Shown here one piece after another: positions 52,285 to 61,528 of a DNA stretch of 64,000 bases (the first letter of the stretch is position 1; each line of letters begins with the position of its first letter). The stretch is from assembly GCF_002086815.1 (NCBI RefSeq), contig NZ_MVID01000003.1, positions 287,230 to 351,229 of the forward strand, written 5' to 3'. Origin of the DNA: Mycolicibacterium parafortuitum. Its GTDB lineage: Bacteria; Actinomycetota; Actinomycetes; Mycobacteriales; Mycobacteriaceae. A program made the position numbers and the translations under genes. The notes under the pieces were generated by a model, which saw nothing but the letters and a program-made list of their open reading frames with translations, was not told the origin of the DNA and searched no databases.

Positions 52285-52358
52285 CTTCGCCGCGAGCGTG
52301 CGTGTCTGCAGCCGACACGCCGCCTACGGACCGAACTTCACGCACGCTCGCGCCGAAG
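52285..52358. repeat. Intergenic inverted repeat (20-bp arms) between mmsA and the aminotransferase gene
   Basis: Arms 52285-52304 and 52339-52358 pair with a single mismatch; each contains GCGAGCGTGCGTG or its complement. The 34-base loop can fold further (GTGTC and GACAC). It could be a terminator for mmsA, but no T-run follows. Confidence 0.85.
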
Positions 52359-52394
52359 GCTTTCCACACTTCCCCTCTTGTCAAAGGAACGACA

Positions 52395-53789
52395 GTGACG
52401 ATCACCGACCAGCCCACCGACGCCGCCGTGCTGCCCACCGGCGAGCCCGTCGACTCCGCGATCGAGCGTGGCCGCCGCGCCTACGAACTCGACCGCAAGC
52501 ACGTGTTCCACTCGTGGTCGGCGCAGGCGCAGATCAACCCGATGACGGTGCTGGCCGCACAGGGCTCCTACGTGTGGGACGGCGACGGCAACAAGCTGCT
52601 CGACTTCTCGTCACAGCTGGTGAACACCAACATCGGTCATCAGCACCCGAAAGTCGTTGCCGCCATTGCCGAACAGGCCGCGACGCTGTGCACGATCGCA
52701 CCGCAGCACGTCAACGACGCCCGCTCCGAGGCCGCCCGGCTGATCGCCGAGCGCACCCCCGGTGACCTGAACCGGGTGTTCTTCACCAACGCCGGCGCCG
52801 ACGCCGTCGAGCACGCCGTGCGGATGGCGCGACTGCACACCGGCCGCTACAAGGTGCTGTCCCGGTACCGCTCGTATCACGGCGGCACCGAGACCGCGAT
52901 CAACCTGACCGGCGACCCGCGCCGCTGGCCCAACGACCACGGCAACGCCGGCATCGTGCACTTCGACGGCCCGTTCCTGTACCGGTCGACGTTCCACGCC
53001 GAGACCGAGGAGCAGGAAACCCAGCGCGCGCTGGAGCATCTCGACCGGCTGGTCCGGATGGAGGGCCCGTCGACGATCGCGGCGATCATCCTGGAATCGG
53101 TGCCGGGCACCGCGGGCATCATGGTGCCGCCGCCCGGATACATGGCCGGGGTGCGCGAGATCTGCGACCGGCACGGCATCGTGTTCATCGCCGACGAGGT
53201 GATGGCGGGCTTCGGCCGGACCGGAAAGTGGTTCGCCATCCAGAATTTCGACGTCGTCCCGGATCTGATCACCTTCGCCAAGGGCGTCACGTCGGGCTAC
53301 GTGCCGCTCGGCGGCGTCGCGATCAACGACGCGATCTACGCGAGCTTCGCCGACCGTGCCTACCCGGGCGGGCTGACCTACTCCGGTCACCCGCTGGCCT
53401 CCGCCTGCGCCGTCGCGACCATCAACGCGATGGAGGACGAGGGCATGGTCGACAACGCCGCCCGGATCGGGCGCGACGTGCTCGGCCCCGGTCTGCGTGA
53501 TCTCGCGGCCCGGCACCGCTCGGTCGGCGAGGTCCGTGGTCTCGGCGTGTTCTGGGCCATCGAGCTCGTCGCGAACCAGCAGACCCGGGAACCGTTGGCG
53601 CCCTACGGCGGTTCCAGCCCGGCGATGACCGCGGTGCTGGCCGCGTGCAAGTCCGGCGGCCTGCTGCCGTTCGCGAACTTCAACCGCGTCCACGCGGTCC
53701 CGCCGTGCAACGTCACCGACGACGAGGTGGCCGAGGGTCTGCGGATCCTCGACGCCGCCCTGACCGTCGCCGACGACTACACGGTCTGA
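52395..53789 (+). CDS. Class III omega-amino acid aminotransferase
   Basis: A 464-residue PLP-dependent aminotransferase of subgroup [16 protein letters not shown] at the start, [59 protein letters not shown] and the PLP-Lys motif [17 protein letters not shown] are present. With mmsA downstream of PucR it would make semialdehyde from a beta- or omega-amino acid such as beta-alanine or beta-aminoisobutyrate, which MmsA then oxidises. GTG 52395 follows AAAGGAAC; the longer open frame to 52302 runs through the inverted repeat and is not used. Confidence 0.9.
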   Translation: MTITDQPTDAAVLPTGEPVDSAIERGRRAYELDRKHVFHSWSAQAQINPMTVLAAQGSYVWDGDGNKLLDFSSQLVNTNIGHQHPKVVAAIAEQAATLCTIAPQHVNDARSEAARLIAERTPGDLNRVFFTNAGADAVEHAVRMARLHTGRYKVLSRYRSYHGGTETAINLTGDPRRWPNDHGNAGIVHFDGPFLYRSTFHAETEEQETQRALEHLDRLVRMEGPSTIAAIILESVPGTAGIMVPPPGYMAGVREICDRHGIVFIADEVMAGFGRTGKWFAIQNFDVVPDLITFAKGVTSGYVPLGGVAINDAIYASFADRAYPGGLTYSGHPLASACAVATINAMEDEGMVDNAARIGRDVLGPGLRDLAARHRSVGEVRGLGVFWAIELVANQQTREPLAPYGGSSPAMTAVLAACKSGGLLPFANFNRVHAVPPCNVTDDEVAEGLRILDAALTVADDYTV

Positions 53790-54505
53790 CGCACCCAGGC
53801 CGCCGCGTCGGCGACGTCGTGCACCGTCGCCACCCCAGGCGCCCGGGGTGGGCGGCGCACGATCACGACCGGCACGCCGATCCTCGCCGCGGCGGCCATC
53901 TTGGGCCAGGTGTGTTCTCCGCCTGAATCTTTGGTGATCAACACGTCGGCGGCGTGCTCGCGCATCAGCGCCAGCTCGCCGTCCAACAGGTAAGGACCCC
54001 GGCTGGTCAGCAGCCGCCATGCGGCGGGCAGCTCGACGTCGGGAGCCTGGACGACGCGGGCCAGTACGGCGTGTTCGCGCAGGGCGGGCACGAACCGCGC
54101 CATCTCCTGGCGGCCCACGGTCAGAAACGGTCTCGCTCCGAGGCCGGCGGCGGTGCTCGCCGCGTCTTCGTGGCTGTCGACCCAGTGCCAGCTGTCGCGG
54201 GACCGGTCGGACCAGCCCGGGCGTTCCAGCCGCAGCAGCGGGGTGTCGGTGCCGCAGGCGGCAACGGCGTTGGCGGAGATGGTCTTCGCGAACGGATGCG
54301 TCGCGTCGACGACGGCCGCGTAATCGGACAGCACCGCGCGTAACCCGTCCACTCCGCCGAACCCGCCGATGCGGACCTCACCGACCGGAAGCCGGGGATC
54401 GGCGACACGGCCGGCCAGCGACGATGTGACGTCGACGCCGTCCGCGGACAGCGTCTCGGCCAGCGCGCGGGCTTCCGCGGTGCCGCCGAGGATCAGGACA
54501 CGCAT
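53777..54505 (-). CDS. cobK: Precorrin-6A reductase CobK
   Basis: A 242-residue CobK/CbiJ protein. It begins [34 protein letters not shown], has [22 protein letters not shown] with the conserved HPFA segment, and ends with [18 protein letters not shown]. It reduces precorrin-6A with NADPH. Its ATG overlaps the cobQ stop (TGATG), and its 3' end overlaps the aminotransferase gene head-on by 13 bases. Confidence 0.93.
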   Translation of the reverse strand: MRVLILGGTAEARALAETLSADGVDVTSSLAGRVADPRLPVGEVRIGGFGGVDGLRAVLSDYAAVVDATHPFAKTISANAVAACGTDTPLLRLERPGWSDRSRDSWHWVDSHEDAASTAAGLGARPFLTVGRQEMARFVPALREHAVLARVVQAPDVELPAAWRLLTSRGPYLLDGELALMREHAADVLITKDSGGEHTWPKMAAAARIGVPVVIVRRPPRAPGVATVHDVADAAAWVRQTV

Positions 54506-55980
54506 CACGGCGCCCCGGGCGGCAGGAACGGAAGCCCCTCGGGTGGACCGTTTTCGGCGAGACCCAGCAACGCATCGACGTCGAGATGTCGTTCGACGAG
54601 GTCGCCGAGCAGGTCCAGCCGGGCCTCCCGCGCGCCGGTGAACGAGACGCCCGACGGTGCCACGCCGAGCGTTTCGTGCAGGAACCGTGCGCGCAGCGCG
54701 TCCCCTTCCAGCGCGCCGTGCCACATGGTGCCGAACACCTGTCCGCTGCGGGCCCCGCCGAGGAAGTCCTCGACGCCGTCGCCGCGGGAGATCCTGCCGT
54801 GGTGGATTTCGTATCCGGTCGCCGCGGCGCCGAGCCAGTCGCCGTCGGGAAGCCGAAGAGACTTCTCGGCGACGAATCTCGTCTCGACGTCGAGCAGACC
54901 CAACGCGGCGACCTCGGCGGGGTCTCCCTCGATACCGTCCGGGTCGCGGATGGTGCGGCCCAGCATCTGGAAGCCGCCGCAGATGCCGAGCACCGGTTTG
55001 CCCGCCGCGGCATGGGTCAGCACCGCGCGGTCCAGACCCCGCGTCCGCAGCCATGCGAGATCGCTGATCGTCGACCGGGTTCCGGGCACCACGATCAGAT
55101 CGGCATCGGCCAGTGCGCCCGGGTGCGAGGCGAACACGACGTCGAGGCCGGGTTCCAGGCCGAGTGCGTCGACGTCGGTGAAGTTACTGATGCGCGGCAA
55201 CCGGATCACCGCGACCCGGCGCGCTCCTGTCTGTGCGGAGCGGCGGCCCTGCAGGTCCAGCGCGTCCTCGGAGTCCAGCCAGATGTCCGGATGCCAGGGC
55301 AGGGTTCCGTATACCGTTCTGCCGGTGAGCCGTTCGAGGTCGCGCAACCCTGGGGACAACAGCTCGAGATCGCCCCGGAACTTGTTGACCACGAAGCCCG
55401 CGATCAGCGCCTGGTCCTCGGCGGCGAGCAGCGCGACGGTGCCGAAGAACGCGGCGAACACCCCGCCGCGGTCGATGTCGCCGACCACGACGGTCGGCAG
55501 GCCGGCGTGCCGGGCCAGCCCGAGGTTCACGTAATCACCTGCGCGCAGGTTGATCTCGGTGGGGCTGCCCGCACCTTCCGCGATCACGACGTCGTACCGG
55601 GACGCCAGGTCGTCGTAGGCGGCGTGCGCGGCCTCGGCCAGCGCGCGGCGGCCGTCCAGCCAGTCCGACGAGGACACCTGCCCCCAGGGCCTGCCCATCA
55701 GCACGACGTGGCTGCGGCGGTCGCTGCCGGGTTTGAGCAGCACCGGGTTCATCGCGGCCTCGGGCACGGCGCGCGCGGCGAGGGCCTGAATCCATTGTGC
55801 GCGGCCGATTTCCACACCGTCACCGGCGGGCCCGAGGCACACCATCGAGTTGTTCGACATGTTCTGCGCCTTGTACGGCGCCACCTTCAGCCCGCGGCGT
55901 ACCAGCGCCCGGCACAGCCCGGTGGTGACGGCGGACTTGCCGGCGTCACTGGTCGTGCCCGCGATCAGCAGACCGGTCAC
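54505..55980 (-). CDS. cobQ: Cobyric acid synthase CobQ
   Basis: A 491-residue amidotransferase. The ATP-binding start is [26 protein letters not shown], with [11 protein letters not shown] and [14 protein letters not shown] motifs of the synthetase domain, and the glutaminase nucleophile Cys in [12 protein letters not shown] with His in [13 protein letters not shown]. CobQ amidates four side chains of adenosylcobyrinate a,c-diamide. GTG 55980 overlaps the cobF stop (GTGA) and its stop overlaps the cobK ATG, so cobF-cobQ-cobK is one translational unit. Confidence 0.94.
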   Translation of the reverse strand: MTGLLIAGTTSDAGKSAVTTGLCRALVRRGLKVAPYKAQNMSNNSMVCLGPAGDGVEIGRAQWIQALAARAVPEAAMNPVLLKPGSDRRSHVVLMGRPWGQVSSSDWLDGRRALAEAAHAAYDDLASRYDVVIAEGAGSPTEINLRAGDYVNLGLARHAGLPTVVVGDIDRGGVFAAFFGTVALLAAEDQALIAGFVVNKFRGDLELLSPGLRDLERLTGRTVYGTLPWHPDIWLDSEDALDLQGRRSAQTGARRVAVIRLPRISNFTDVDALGLEPGLDVVFASHPGALADADLIVVPGTRSTISDLAWLRTRGLDRAVLTHAAAGKPVLGICGGFQMLGRTIRDPDGIEGDPAEVAALGLLDVETRFVAEKSLRLPDGDWLGAAATGYEIHHGRISRGDGVEDFLGGARSGQVFGTMWHGALEGDALRARFLHETLGVAPSGVSFTGAREARLDLLGDLVERHLDVDALLGLAENGPPEGLPFLPPGAP

Positions 55981-56732
55981 CGGGGCCGCCTGATGAGGAA
56001 CGCGTCCATCACCCAGCCGTCGTCGGCTTCGGCATCCGCGCGGGCCGCGGCGATCGCGGGCAGCACCTCGCACACCCGCCCGGCGACCAGACGCTCGCCC
56101 GGCGCACCGAGGTTGGCGCCCCACCAGATCGACCAGTCGTCGAGGCCGGTGAAGTCGACGCGATCGGTGGGCGGGTTGAGCATCGCGACGATGTTGTCCA
56201 GGCCGGCCGTAACGGCCTCCTGCAGCCGGCGCCCGGTGGTGATGTGCACGGGGCGGCCGACCTCGTGGAGCACGATCCGGTGCCGTGCGGCCAGCAGCTG
56301 CGGTGCGCTGATCCCGGCCAGCACGTCGTAGTCGAGGTCGACGCCGAGCGCGCGGACCTTCTCGACGACACGGATCGTCGAGTCGTACAGCGACGGGTCG
56401 CCCCACACCAGGAACGCGGCGGTGCCGCCCCGCTCCCGCAATATCGCGGCGTACTGGGCGGCGCGGGCGTCGTGCCAGTCTCCGACCGCGGCCTCGTAAC
56501 CGCCGGTGGTCAGCCCGCGGGAACGGTCGCGCGGCGGATCGGGCAGCGCGACGAGCTCGGCGTCGCCGTACCGGCGCAGGATCTCCCGGCGCAGCCCCAG
56601 CAGCCGGTCGTCGTCGGCTTTCTCGGCGGCCAGCACGTAGTCCACCGACCGCAGCGCCTCGGCGACCTCGGCGGTGACGTGCTGCGGGCCCATACCGACG
56701 CCGAGGATCCTGACCCTGACCGGCGTGCCCAT
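55977..56732 (-). CDS. cobF: Precorrin-6A synthase (deacetylating) CobF
   Basis: A 251-residue SAM-dependent methylase. It begins VRVRILGVGMGPQHVTAEVAEALRSVDYVLAAEKADDDRLL and has AFLVWGDPSLYDSTIRV and DVLAGISAPQLLAARH, specific to CobF. It methylates C1 of precorrin-5 and removes the acetyl group in the aerobic pathway. cobF is missing from M. tuberculosis but kept in environmental mycobacteria, which fits the likely host. It heads the cobF-cobQ-cobK unit; the LysR gene lies 23 bases upstream on the same strand. Confidence 0.93.
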   Translation of the reverse strand: MGTPVRVRILGVGMGPQHVTAEVAEALRSVDYVLAAEKADDDRLLGLRREILRRYGDAELVALPDPPRDRSRGLTTGGYEAAVGDWHDARAAQYAAILRERGGTAAFLVWGDPSLYDSTIRVVEKVRALGVDLDYDVLAGISAPQLLAARHRIVLHEVGRPVHITTGRRLQEAVTAGLDNIVAMLNPPTDRVDFTGLDDWSIWWGANLGAPGERLVAGRVCEVLPAIAAARADAEADDGWVMDAFLIRRPR

Positions 56733-56755
56733 GCCAGCGATTCTGCCCGGCCGGA

Positions 56756-57625
56756 TCAGGGGGTGCGGAGCAGGGCTGCCGCGGCGCCCGCCACGGCGTC
56801 GGTGACGCTCGCGACCGTCGCGCTGTCGAGCTTCCAGCACTGCCAGTACAGCGGCACGTCCAGATGCTGGTCGACGACCGGGACGAAGGACTCGTCGAGC
56901 AGCTGCACCGGGAACATCCCCCACCCGAGTCCGGCACGCACCGCGGCGGCGAACCCGTCGGCCGTGGGGATGTAATGCACCGGCCGGCGAACATCGCGGC
57001 GAAACACCTTGCGCACCAACTGGTCCTGCAACGCGTCGTCACGGTTCCACGCCAGCGACGGTGCCGCGGCGACGGCCTCTGCGGTGAAACCGTCGGGCAG
57101 GTGGTGGTCGAGGTAGGCGCGGGTGGCGACCGGGATATAGCGCATCACGCCGAGCGGATGCACCCGGCAGCCACCCACCGGGGTGCGCTCGGTGGTCACC
57201 GCGCCCATCACCACCCCTTCACGCAGCAGCCTGGCCGAGTGGTCCTGATCCTCGATGCGGACGTCGAAGAGCACGCCCGGCAGCCGGGCGAACACGTCGG
57301 TGAACCAGGTGGCCATCGAGTCGGCGTTCACCGCGATCGCGATCCGCGCGGAGGCCGAGCTGCCGCCGCGCATCTCTGCCAGTGTCTCGGCCTGCAGCAG
57401 CGCCGTCTGGGCGGCCAGTCGCAGCAGCGGCACACCGGCGGGGGTGGCCACACACGGTTTCTCGCGCAGCACCAGCACCTGGCCGACGCGCTGCTCAAGG
57501 GCCTTGATGCGCTGGCTGACCGCCGACGGCGTCACGTGCAGGTGTTCGGCCGCCGCGTCGAAGCTGCCGTGTTCGACGACGGCGGCCAGCGCCGCGAGCT
57601 GTGCGGTGTCGAGCTGTTCGGTCAC
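56756..57625 (-). CDS. LysR family regulator of the ArgP/LysG type
   Basis: A 289-residue LysR protein with an N-terminal winged helix (LAALAAVVEHGSFDAAAEHLHVTPSAVSQRIKALEQRVGQVL) and the ArgP-like effector domain (IAIAVNADSMATWF, GCRVHPLGVMRYIPVA). ArgP/LysG proteins sense lysine or arginine and activate the LysE exporter; no lysE gene is adjacent here. Its neighbours are an AraC regulator ten bases upstream and cobF downstream, so the target is unclear. Confidence 0.86.
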   Translation of the reverse strand: MTEQLDTAQLAALAAVVEHGSFDAAAEHLHVTPSAVSQRIKALEQRVGQVLVLREKPCVATPAGVPLLRLAAQTALLQAETLAEMRGGSSASARIAIAVNADSMATWFTDVFARLPGVLFDVRIEDQDHSARLLREGVVMGAVTTERTPVGGCRVHPLGVMRYIPVATRAYLDHHLPDGFTAEAVAAAPSLAWNRDDALQDQLVRKVFRRDVRRPVHYIPTADGFAAAVRAGLGWGMFPVQLLDESFVPVVDQHLDVPLYWQCWKLDSATVASVTDAVAGAAAALLRTP

Positions 57626-57634
57626 GGGTGGGGC

Positions 57635-58588
57635 TCAGCGCCGGAACGTGGTCTCGGGACTGATGCCGTAACGGTGGCGGTACAGCACCGAGAACGGCTC
57701 GACCGCGCCGAAGCCCCAGCGCGCCGCGATGTCGGCGACGGTGGTGGTGTCGGGATCGGCGGCGATCAGGTCGAGGTGGGCGTGATGCAGCCGCACGTCG
57801 CGAAGGAACTCCAGCGGGGTGCAGTTCATCTGTCGCGCGAACGTGACGTGCAGCGACCGGGGTGTCACCCGGGCGGCCGCGGCGATGTCAGCCAGCGAGA
57901 TGTCGGTGTCGGCGTAGTCCTCGATGAACGACAACGCCCGCTCCAGCACCCGCTGGCTCGCGGTCTCGACGGCGGCCGCCGGCGGCGCGGTGTGCGGGAA
58001 CGCCGAGAGCACGCATCCGGCGAGGTAACGCAGCAGCGGGCCGATGACCAGCGGTTGCACCGCGGCGTGCGGACTGGACGCGACGTCGCGGCGCAGGTGC
58101 GACAGCACGTCGAACAGGTGGCGGTTGGCCTCCGGCGAGGTCGGCGTCATCGAGGTCAGGTCGACCGGTTCGACGTCCTCGTCGCTCACGCCTCGGGCCA
58201 CCTGCGCCAGCAGGCGGCGGTCGAGCGAGACCACGTCGTAGTGGGCGCGGTCGATGTCCCCGCAGATCCGCTCACCGCGGCGGCCGCCGAACGCGAGCAC
58301 CGCCCCGGCGCTGCACCGCTCGATGGGCCGTCCCGGCAGGTTCCCGCCGAGGGTGCCGGCCCGGACCCGGGTCAGCAGCACCTCGTCGGACGGGTCCATG
58401 TCGGCGACCAGCCGGAAGGTGAACTCGGCGTCGTCGAGCGTCAGCGGCCCGATCGTGGTGCGGAACACCCGGGTGCGGCCTCGCGGTCCGTCCGAGGACG
58501 ACATCAGCCGCATCGACGAGTACGCAGCACTCAGGGCCGCTTCCGCCGCGCCGACATCGTCGGCGTCGACGAGTACGGCCTCGCTCAC
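57635..58588 (-). CDS. AraC family transcriptional regulator
   Basis: A 317-residue regulator. The N-terminal half is an AraC-binding-like cupin domain (VFRTTIGPLTLDDAEFTF to RRGERICGD), and the C-terminal 100 residues hold the double helix-turn-helix ALSFIEDYADTDISLADIAAAARVTPRSLHVTFARQMNCTPLEFLRDVRLHHAH and VADIAARWGFGAVEPFSVLYRHRYG in pieces. GTG 58588 lies behind GGGGGGGAT; an upstream open frame to 58645 starts in the intergenic region. It is divergent from the cytochrome P450 gene with 223 bases between and is its probable activator. Confidence 0.88.
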   Translation of the reverse strand: MSEAVLVDADDVGAAEAALSAAYSSMRLMSSSDGPRGRTRVFRTTIGPLTLDDAEFTFRLVADMDPSDEVLLTRVRAGTLGGNLPGRPIERCSAGAVLAFGGRRGERICGDIDRAHYDVVSLDRRLLAQVARGVSDEDVEPVDLTSMTPTSPEANRHLFDVLSHLRRDVASSPHAAVQPLVIGPLLRYLAGCVLSAFPHTAPPAAAVETASQRVLERALSFIEDYADTDISLADIAAAARVTPRSLHVTFARQMNCTPLEFLRDVRLHHAHLDLIAADPDTTTVADIAARWGFGAVEPFSVLYRHRYGISPETTFRR

Positions 58589-58699
58589 AATCCCCCCAAA
58601 CCCCCGGACACGTTCCGGTCGATCCCGGTCCGCCCATTTTCGCACCCGGCGATCGCGGCCCGGTGTGGATCGGCCTCGCGGCGGCTGCCCTCATCGCAT

Positions 58700-58773
58700 G
58701 GACATACGTGCCCCGACAATCCGTGTGACGACATTGCCGATTCCGGCACGCTCTGCCAGATCTGGTCATACGT
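58700..58773 (+). promoter_or_regulatory. Possible AraC-type direct repeat between the AraC and P450 genes
   Basis: GGACATACGT at 58700 and GGTCATACGT at 58764 differ by one base and lie in the same orientation, 64 bases (about six helical turns) apart. The second is 39 bases before the P450 start. This is a guess at the activator sites. Confidence 0.3.
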
Positions 58774-58811
58774 TCTCTTCAGGTTGTCGCACCAGACGGT
58801 CAGGAGTCCGC

Positions 58812-60041
58812 ATGACGATCAGCACCACCGTCCAGAACGTGTTCGACGCCGGGCTGCCGACGCTGACCTACGACCTGGCCGCCACTCCCGCCGACGTGTG
58901 GCCGAGCCTGCAGGACGCGCAACGCGCCGCACCGATCGCCATCGGACCGCTCGGCCCCGAAGTGCTGTCCTACGAGATGGCGCGGGCGATCCTGCGCGAC
59001 ACCCGCTTCAAGATCCCTCCCGGCATCAACCTCGCCGCACAGGGCGTCACGTCGGGCCCGTTGTTCGACAAGGTGATGTCCGGCCTGCTGTGCCTGGAGG
59101 GCGCCGAACACCAGCGGCTGCGCAAGCTGGTGTCGAAGGCGTTCACCCCTCGGGCCACCGACCGGCTGCAAGGCACGATCGTCGAGGTGGTCTCGGACCT
59201 CGCTGACCGCGTCGCCGACGCCGGCCGGTGCGACGTGGTGGCCGACATCGCGCGGCCGTATCCGATCCCGATCATCTGCGCGCTGTTGGGCGCCCCACGC
59301 GAGGACTGGCGGTTGTTCTCGGAATGGGCCGAGGAGGTCATTCGCGGCTTCAGCTTCAGCACCGACATCGCAGCCATCCAGGACGAGGTGATGCGCGCGT
59401 GGCTCGAGCTGGACGACTACGTCGACGCGATGGTCGAGCACCGACGGGCACACCTGACCGACGACCTGCTCTCCGACCTGATCCGCGCCGAGGACGACGG
59501 TGATCGGTTGACGAAGGCAGAGCTGAAGATGCTCGCGGCGAGCCTGCTGATGGCCGGTACCGACACCACCCGCAACCAGCTGGCCGCGTCCGTCCAGGCG
59601 CTCTGCGCGCAGCCGGACCAGTGGGCCCTGCTCGCCGACCAGCCCGACCTTGCGATGCGTGCGGTGGACGAGACGATGCGCTTGTCGCCGGTCGTATGCG
59701 GCACGCCGCGGATCGTGCCGACCGACATGGAGTTCGGCGGCTTCCTGTTCCCGGCGAACACGTTCGTGTTCGTGAACATTCTCGCGGCCAACCGGGACCC
59801 GGCGGTGTACGCCGACGCCGGCCGGCTGGACCTGGAACGTGAAGGCGCGCCGGCGATCCTGACGTTCAGCGGCGGGGTGCACTACTGCCTGGGCGCGAAC
59901 CTGGCCAGGCGCGAACTCGCCGAGGCGCTGCGGATCCTGGCCGCCCGCTGGTCCAATCCCCGCTGTCGCGGCGACGTACCGTGGAAGCCGATGCTCGGCC
60001 TGACCGGCCCGACGGTGCTCGAGCTGGAGTTCGATGCGTAG
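58812..60041 (+). CDS. Cytochrome P450
   Basis: A 409-residue bacterial class I P450. The I-helix is AGTDTT (248-253), the ExxR motif is E287-TMR290, and the haem-binding loop is FSGGVHYCLG with the axial Cys359. It would hydroxylate a hydrophobic compound using a ferredoxin/reductase pair not encoded nearby. AGGAGTCCGC upstream of ATG 58812 is the ribosome-binding site. The following TetR gene overlaps its stop, so regulator and enzyme are co-transcribed. Subfamily and substrate cannot be assigned by eye. Confidence 0.93.
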   Translation: MTISTTVQNVFDAGLPTLTYDLAATPADVWPSLQDAQRAAPIAIGPLGPEVLSYEMARAILRDTRFKIPPGINLAAQGVTSGPLFDKVMSGLLCLEGAEHQRLRKLVSKAFTPRATDRLQGTIVEVVSDLADRVADAGRCDVVADIARPYPIPIICALLGAPREDWRLFSEWAEEVIRGFSFSTDIAAIQDEVMRAWLELDDYVDAMVEHRRAHLTDDLLSDLIRAEDDGDRLTKAELKMLAASLLMAGTDTTRNQLAASVQALCAQPDQWALLADQPDLAMRAVDETMRLSPVVCGTPRIVPTDMEFGGFLFPANTFVFVNILAANRDPAVYADAGRLDLEREGAPAILTFSGGVHYCLGANLARRELAEALRILAARWSNPRCRGDVPWKPMLGLTGPTVLELEFDA

Positions 60042-60684
60042 CAGGGGCTGGGCCGGGCAGTGGCCGGGCTCCGACGAGGAGGCCATCACCCGGATCCTGG
60101 ACGCCGCCGACGCCATCGTGGCCGAACCCGGGTCGGCTCTGCGCATCTCGGACGTGGCCCGGGCACTCGGGGTGACCCGGCAGACGGTGTACCGCTATTT
60201 CCCGCATCCCGAGGCGATCCGGCTCGCGAGCGCGATGCGGGCCGCCGACGGATTCCTCGACCAACTCGCCGCCCACGTCGGCGGGGTGACCGATCCGGTC
60301 GCGGTGATGGTCGAATGTGTGGCGTACGCGGTCGAGCGGCTGGCCGGGAATCCGCAGTTCGAAACCCTGCTGGCCGCGGGCCGCGACGGCGAACCCACGG
60401 TGTCGCTGACCTCCGACACCGCGCTCGCGCTCACGCGCACGATGCTGCACCGCTTCGACATCGACTGGGAGCAGCACGGTTTCGACGCCGCCGCGTTCGA
60501 CGAGCTCGGCGAACTGACCCTGCGCACGATGCACTCGATCCTGGTCGACCCTGGCGAGCCGGCCCGACGCGGTCCGGAGTTGCGCCGGTTCGTCGCGCGC
60601 TGGCTGGGTCCGGTGATCCTGTACCCGCGCCTCACGCAGGCGGTCGGCGCGATCACCGCACCCGGTGCCGGGTATCGGGACTGA
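60034..60684 (+). CDS. TetR family transcriptional regulator
   Basis: A 216-residue TetR protein. DNA-binding part: EEAITRILDAADAIVAEPGSALRISDVARALGVTRQTVYRYFPHPEAIRLA, in pieces residues 15-62. Its ATG lies within the last codons of the P450 gene (eight-base overlap), so it is made together with the enzyme and may repress the same operon. It converges with the cutinase gene over a 12-base gap. Confidence 0.88.
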   Translation: MRSRGWAGQWPGSDEEAITRILDAADAIVAEPGSALRISDVARALGVTRQTVYRYFPHPEAIRLASAMRAADGFLDQLAAHVGGVTDPVAVMVECVAYAVERLAGNPQFETLLAAGRDGEPTVSLTSDTALALTRTMLHRFDIDWEQHGFDAAAFDELGELTLRTMHSILVDPGEPARRGPELRRFVARWLGPVILYPRLTQAVGAITAPGAGYRD

Positions 60685-60696
60685 GCCCGATTCGGG

Positions 60697-61410
60697 TCAG
60701 CCGACGGTGGCCGAGGCGTTGACCATGACCTCGGCCGGTGCCGGTGCGTTCACCCTGCCCGCGACGAAGGTGGCCGCCTGCTGGGTGAATCCGGCCTGCA
60801 CGTACTGGCTGTGGGCGGGACGGTCGTCACCGTTGGAGCACACCGGATCCGCCCCGTTGCACAGGTCGATCGTCTTCGCGCCATAGAGGGGGCTGATGGT
60901 GGTGAGCGGGCGGCCGATCTTGGCCGACGGGTTACCGAACACCGCCACCGCGGAGACATGATCTGCGACGGCAGGCGGCATCGGGCGCCCGAATCCGAAC
61001 GCGGCGTTGGGATCCGCGGTGATCAGATCGACGGCGGCAGCACCCTGGGAGTACCCGCCGACGACGATGCTGGTGGACGGGCATGTCGCGGCGATGGCCT
61101 GGATGCGGCCGCTGGCATCGTCGGCCCCCAGCGGCGCCGACTGCAGGAAATCGTAGGAAGCAGGGTAATTCACCGCGTAGGCGCTGACGGTGCGCCCGCT
61201 CAGCGCGTTCTGCAGGTCGTCGACGAAGGCCTGTCCGACCCGGCCCAGCCCGGCCGGTTCGGCCGTGCCGCGGGCGAACACGACCTCGACATCCGGACAG
61301 GATTCGGCGGCTTGGGCGGTGGCGGCGCCAGGCCCCAGTAGGCCCGCGGCGGCGACACCGCCGACCCCGGCCATGATCAGGGCGCGTCGGACGGAACGGC
61401 GATCGGACAT
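60697..61410 (-). CDS. Secreted cutinase (Culp family)
   Basis: A 237-residue cutinase with a twin-arginine-like or Sec signal (RRALIMAGVGGVAAAGLLGP, cleavage near AQA-AES). The catalytic Ser is in VVGGYSQGAAAVD, the Asp/His pair in DLCNGADPVCSNGD and HSQYVQ; cysteines at CPDVEVVFARGT and the C-terminal half form the family disulfides. Mycobacterial cutinases are secreted esterases and lipases acting on fatty-acid esters rather than cutin. ATG 61410 is behind GAGGAGA; the frame to 61485 has no better start. Confidence 0.92.
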   Translation of the reverse strand: MSDRRSVRRALIMAGVGGVAAAGLLGPGAATAQAAESCPDVEVVFARGTAEPAGLGRVGQAFVDDLQNALSGRTVSAYAVNYPASYDFLQSAPLGADDASGRIQAIAATCPSTSIVVGGYSQGAAAVDLITADPNAAFGFGRPMPPAVADHVSAVAVFGNPSAKIGRPLTTISPLYGAKTIDLCNGADPVCSNGDDRPAHSQYVQAGFTQQAATFVAGRVNAPAPAEVMVNASATVG

Positions 61411-61528
61411 CTGTGGTCTCCTCAGTCGGTGCCGCTCCTGCGGCGTCTTCAAGTGGAATGTCTGAAGTACTGCGGAAAATTCCACCCGATCGAGAAGCGC
61501 CGGCCAATGCTGCTAGCACCCATCCGTC

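Noticed and set aside
56000..57042. Upstream extension of the cobQ frame to 57042, giving an 845-codon frame
   Set aside because: The extra part is antisense-like, Arg-rich sequence through cobF and the LysR gene; [16 protein letters not shown] at 55980 is the normal CobQ start.
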